A stretch of 64,000 bases of DNA, from assembly GCF_014695375.1 (NCBI RefSeq), contig NZ_JACJOG010000038.1, positions 124,001-188,000 on the forward strand. The letters run 5' to 3'. The DNA comes from Coleofasciculus sp. FACHB-T130. Its GTDB lineage: Bacteria; Cyanobacteriota; Cyanobacteriia; Cyanobacteriales; FACHB-T130. Made by a program: the position numbers and the translations under genes. The first letter of the stretch is position 1; every line of letters starts with the position of its first letter. The notes under the pieces are model-generated. The model saw only the letters and a program-made list of their open reading frames with translations. It was not told where the DNA came from and made no database searches. Shown here in pieces: positions 61,458-64,000 of this stretch.

Positions 61458-61510
61458 TATTCCTTTGAGAGAATATTATCGTTGACATTCCTCCAAAGGA
61501 ATATTAGACT
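61458..61510 (+). promoter_or_regulatory. Promoter with overlapping operator for the toxin-antitoxin unit
   Basis: TTGACA (61482-61487) and TAGACT (61505-61510), spaced by 17 bp, form a sigma-70-like promoter 12 bp before the toxin ATG. An inverted repeat, TATTCCTTTG (61458-61467) with CAAAGGAATA (61494-61503), has its right arm inside the spacer. A bound antitoxin would block the promoter, as in many TA operons that repress themselves. Confidence 0.6.
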
Positions 61511-61522
61511 GAGAGGTAGCAA

Positions 61523-61930
61523 ATGGCTTGGACTTGGGAACTGTATCAGGACGGGAGTGGAGAGATCCCAAAGGATCTGCTGGCTTTCTTTGTCGGACTC
61601 ATGCCGCCAGATGAGTTGCCCTCCGATCCGCCTGTGCCAGTGCTAACTCTGTCAGAAACCAAGAGGCTGCAAGTTAATCTTGTCCGCTTGTGCAACAAAG
61701 GCTTGTTGTCTCTGACTAGCGACATCTTCGAGAAGTTAGAGGATGACCTGTATGAGTTTCGCATGACCAAGAGCGAACATAATCCCCGGTTCGTTCTGAC
61801 TCCTGCGACTCCGCAGCGTTTTGTGGTGCTGCACGCTTTTATGAAGAAATACGACGGTGGCATCCGTGACAGAGACAAGGAACCAGCAAGGATTAGACTG
61901 CGTGAGTTGAAAAGTAGGGAAGGGCGATGA
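61523..61930 (+). CDS. HigB-like toxin (Gp49-type, RelE superfamily)
   Basis: The 135-residue product has a variable N-terminus and a RelE/HigB-type core (about 75-130): LYEFRMTKSEHNPRF, FVLTPATPQRFVVLHAF and MKKYDGGIRDRDKEPARIR, the usual beta-rich core with basic residues then a helix for the ribosome-bound mRNA. Such toxins cut mRNA at the ribosome. GAGAGG lies about 7 nt upstream of the ATG. Its TGA overlaps the antitoxin ATG (ATGA) at 61927-61930, so the toxin is first, as in Gp49/HigBA. The N-terminal 70 residues do not match canonical HigB and may add a target-binding part. Confidence 0.8.
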   Translation: MAWTWELYQDGSGEIPKDLLAFFVGLMPPDELPSDPPVPVLTLSETKRLQVNLVRLCNKGLLSLTSDIFEKLEDDLYEFRMTKSEHNPRFVLTPATPQRFVVLHAFMKKYDGGIRDRDKEPARIRLRELKSREGR

Positions 61931-62640
61931 AAAAGTACGACTTTCAAGAATGGCTCAACGCGAAAATTAGCGATGACCCAGAGGTAATTCTGGCGGGTAA
62001 GTTGGAATACCTGCGGTTGTACTTGACTGATGCTATGCGCGAGTTGCGGACTCAGGCGGGACTAACTCAGGCACAGTTAGCCGAAAAGTTGGGAGTGAAG
62101 CAAGCGGCAGTGTCTAAGCTGGAGTCGGCACTGAAGGATCATGAGTTGGAGTCGGTGCTGCACTACCTACATACTTTGGGTGCGGATTTATTGGTGGCTG
62201 TCAAGCAGGGAGACGAACTCTATCAGGTAAGCGATAACGAAGAGGTGGTGCTGGTAGACTTAGGCGCGGAAGTTGTCCAGCTAGCTGAGGCAGAGGGGAT
62301 GAGTCTCCGGGAGTATGTGCAGGCGGCGGTTCGGCACTTCTCGCACAAAGGTGTCTCAGTCATCAAGTCTGTGACGGCGTTTCTGGAGAGTGATGACTCG
62401 GTGGCTGTACGGGTACGGGAGAGATTGGGAGCGCGATCGCTTTCTGAAATTGCCGCCGAGTTGGAAAAATGCCTGACCATCCCAGAAGAAGATGACCGAC
62501 TCTGTGCTGTCAAGAATCTCTTAGCTGGTAGCGTTGCTGCTGTCGGCACTAACCGCAATTCAAGCGATGATAATGATGAAATCGAACTCCTAGATTTAGC
62601 AGAAAGCTTGCTAGAGAAATTAGCCGATGTTTTGCAATAA
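61927..62640 (+). CDS. XRE-family antitoxin (HigA-like) with large C-terminal region
   Basis: The 237-residue protein has a helix-turn-helix XRE domain (about 30-90): LRTQAGLTQAQLAEKLGVKQ, then QAAVSKLESALKDHELES. After it, residues about 110-140 (VVQLAEAEGMSLREYVQAAV) look like a ribbon-helix-helix or ParD-like unit, then a further helical part (SEIAAELEKCLTIPEEDDRL). Normal HigA antitoxins are about 100 residues, so this one is more than twice as long. It should neutralise the upstream toxin and repress the promoter at 61482. The extra region may link it to the two genes that follow. Confidence 0.8.
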   Translation: MKKYDFQEWLNAKISDDPEVILAGKLEYLRLYLTDAMRELRTQAGLTQAQLAEKLGVKQAAVSKLESALKDHELESVLHYLHTLGADLLVAVKQGDELYQVSDNEEVVLVDLGAEVVQLAEAEGMSLREYVQAAVRHFSHKGVSVIKSVTAFLESDDSVAVRVRERLGARSLSEIAAELEKCLTIPEEDDRLCAVKNLLAGSVAAVGTNRNSSDDNDEIELLDLAESLLEKLADVLQ

Positions 62641-62730
62641 TCTTAAGAGCAAAATCTGCTAACTCTCTGTTTATAAAGCTATGTTTTTTGAATTCTAACC
62701 TTTAGATAAAAAGCATCACAAGGAAAGAAT

Positions 62731-63285
62731 ATGACGCGAGACAAGGGTAATCTGATTATCCCCACCGTTGCTGATGTTCAGGCATTTAGTCACAGCATTG
62801 GTGTCAGCGGAATTACTATCACGCCTGGGTATGAGAAGTGGTGGAATGTTCTGCATGAAATTGGTCATTTTGCGGTCAAGCCAGATGGTTACATCGCCCT
62901 GTGGCGGCAGCATGGGGGGCTGGGAGTTCCTCAAATGAATTGGTTTAACAGTAATGGGGTTGTTAAGCCAGATGACCCGACACCTGATGAATGGGGAGCG
63001 AGAGCTTGGTGTCTGTTAGCCTTGGAATTCAACGGCTGGGTCAGTCCCCTGGATTGCGGCAAATGGCCTGCTTCTAATGACTGGGAAGGTCGTAGTCGGA
63101 ATAATCCCTATTTGTGGATGAGGAATCAAGTCACCAGCCCTCGCCATCCGTTCTACAAAAATGGATTTGAGCAGTTAGAAGCGGTGGGAATTGACTTCAG
63201 TAGAGGCATTTCGCGCCCCACCCAAGAGTTAGTAACTGTTGGGTGGCAGCCAGTATTGGGGTGGCACTCCCGTCAAAGTGCCTGA
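62731..63285 (+). CDS. Putative HExxH metalloprotein, in TA-linked unit
   Basis: The 184-residue product has HEIGH at residues 42-46 (WNVLHEIGHFAVKP), a zinc-metalloprotease motif, and a later DEWGARAWCLLALEF in the place of the third ligand or ExxA-type helix of minimal gluzincins such as ImmA. Signal peptide absent; cytoplasmic. I do not recognise a family by name. It follows the antitoxin by 90 bp on the same strand and precedes the TPR gene by 32 bp, so the four genes are probably one unit. AAGGAAAG lies before the ATG. Confidence 0.75.
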   Translation: MTRDKGNLIIPTVADVQAFSHSIGVSGITITPGYEKWWNVLHEIGHFAVKPDGYIALWRQHGGLGVPQMNWFNSNGVVKPDDPTPDEWGARAWCLLALEFNGWVSPLDCGKWPASNDWEGRSRNNPYLWMRNQVTSPRHPFYKNGFEQLEAVGIDFSRGISRPTQELVTVGWQPVLGWHSRQSA

Positions 63286-63317
63286 GATGACTAAGATTTT
63301 AAGGTTAAGTGAACGAT

Positions 63318-64000
63318 ATGGCAAAAGGATTCGGTACTGGAAAGCCAAAAAAGAGTAAACAATATCAAAAATCCTATGTAAATTTCTTACTTGAGGTATT
63401 GCAGGTAATCGCAGAAAGCAATGGTGATCCACAAGTGGTTTATCCACTGCTGGAAGCGAATTTGGACAAACTTGATGATCAATTTGCGGCTTTGCTGCGA
63501 AGTAGGATAACGGCTCCTAGGTTTGAATCGGAACAAAATCTAGTACAGGGTATTGGAGTCGCTCTCATACATTTCAGTAGCCTGATGCGACAGTTTTCGC
63601 TAGGCATAAAGGCGAACAACCTGGAGATTGCGATTACAGGCTATGAGGTCGTTACCACTATCTTTACCCGTGAAGCATCCCCAGAAAATTGGGCTATGGC
63701 TCAATATAACCTGGGCAACGCCTACCGTGAGCGCATCTTGGACAAGCGAGTCTCAAATCTAGAGCTAGCGATTCAGTGTTATGACCGAGCGTTGCAAGTC
63801 TACACCAATCATGCTTTTCCTGAATACTGGGCAAGAATACAAAGTAATCTGGGTACTGCCTATGGAAACCGCATCATAGGCGACAAAGCATCGAACCTGG
63901 AGTTAGCAATTGAATGCTACAACCAAGCACTGCAAGTCTACACTCGTGAAGCATTTCCTCAAAACTGGGCAGGAACTCAAAACAATTTGGGTACTGCCTA
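63318..64000 (+). CDS. TPR protein, cut by the window end
   Basis: An open frame from the ATG at 63318 to the last base gives at least 227 residues. After a basic start (MAKGFGTGKPKKSKQYQK), a helical part (residues about 20-90), then TPR-type units of about 48 residues, each with a W-A-x-x-Q-x-N-L-G-x-A-Y core (WAMAQYNLGNAYRE, WARIQSNLGTAYGN, WAGTQNNLGTAY) and an LE(L/I)AI-x-C/G-Y start. This repeat is typical of large cyanobacterial TPR proteins that end in a CHAT (caspase-like) protease domain. The rest is beyond the window, so the CHAT part is only an expectation. It is the fourth gene of the TA-linked unit. Confidence 0.85.
   Translation, partial: MAKGFGTGKPKKSKQYQKSYVNFLLEVLQVIAESNGDPQVVYPLLEANLDKLDDQFAALLRSRITAPRFESEQNLVQGIGVALIHFSSLMRQFSLGIKANNLEIAITGYEVVTTIFTREASPENWAMAQYNLGNAYRERILDKRVSNLELAIQCYDRALQVYTNHAFPEYWARIQSNLGTAYGNRIIGDKASNLELAIECYNQALQVYTREAFPQNWAGTQNNLGTA

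Overview
This is a 64 kb stretch of a cyanobacterial chromosome. The octamer GCGATCGC (HIP1) recurs throughout coding and intergenic DNA. The gene set includes cyanobacterium-specific families: the cytochrome b6f subunit PetN, DUF4327, DUF751, pentapeptide-repeat proteins, a P450 of the cyanobacterial type, MoeZ with rhodanese, HisZ and Rcp1-type response regulators. The repeats, secreted-protein types and TPR protein suggest a large-genome, probably filamentous, strain, but the species cannot be named from the sequence. Both ends cut genes: RecQ on the left, a TPR protein on the right.

Left third (1-25.9 kb): recQ tail, an acetyltransferase, petN with a small membrane-protein gene (both too short for usual ORF cut-offs), an SDR, two methyltransferases, an acyltransferase, a BtuF-like protein, a six-PAS histidine kinase overlapping its response regulator, rpsD, moaA and an MFS exporter. 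Then comes an accessory stretch of about 6 kb: two tandem paralogous pentapeptide proteins with a shared C-terminal Rossmann-like domain, and a DUF4157/eCIS-core protein whose C-terminus looks like a RelA/SpoT-fold toxin, followed by a small acidic gene. cbiD, guaA and a cation-efflux protein close this part, with three evenly spaced DnaA-box-like sequences beside the last.

Middle (25.9-46.6 kb): small conserved cyanobacterial proteins, NagZ-like glycosidase, rbfA, DUF751, an overlooked Cys-rich small ORF with a strong Shine-Dalgarno, an orphan Dam-type methylase, SRAP/HMCES, a DUF3616 protein, a GDSL esterase with a PEP-CTERM-like tail, a P450, a ParA ATPase with a coiled-coil partner ending near a tryptophan, a site-2-type protease with CBS domains, DoxX, a nucleoside transporter, a cell-wall amidase and mobA.

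Right third (46.6-64 kb): MoeZ beside a JAMM peptidase (a likely sulfur-carrier processing pair), an orphan LivF/UrtE ATPase, two ferredoxins, hisZ, a J-domain/TPR protein, an inositol monophosphatase, a nuclease lipoprotein, tRNA-Ser(GGA), a drug/metabolite transporter with a long coiled-coil head and a phosphate transporter. A three-gene cluster of exported proteins follows (a barrel-like protein, a small coiled-coil protein, a DUF4114-like protein). The last 2.5 kb holds a compact co-directional unit: HigB-like toxin, oversized XRE antitoxin, an HExxH protein and a TPR protein that runs off the window. It starts from a promoter that overlaps an inverted repeat. This unit and the eCIS-type effector are the best candidates for an undescribed conflict or defence system.
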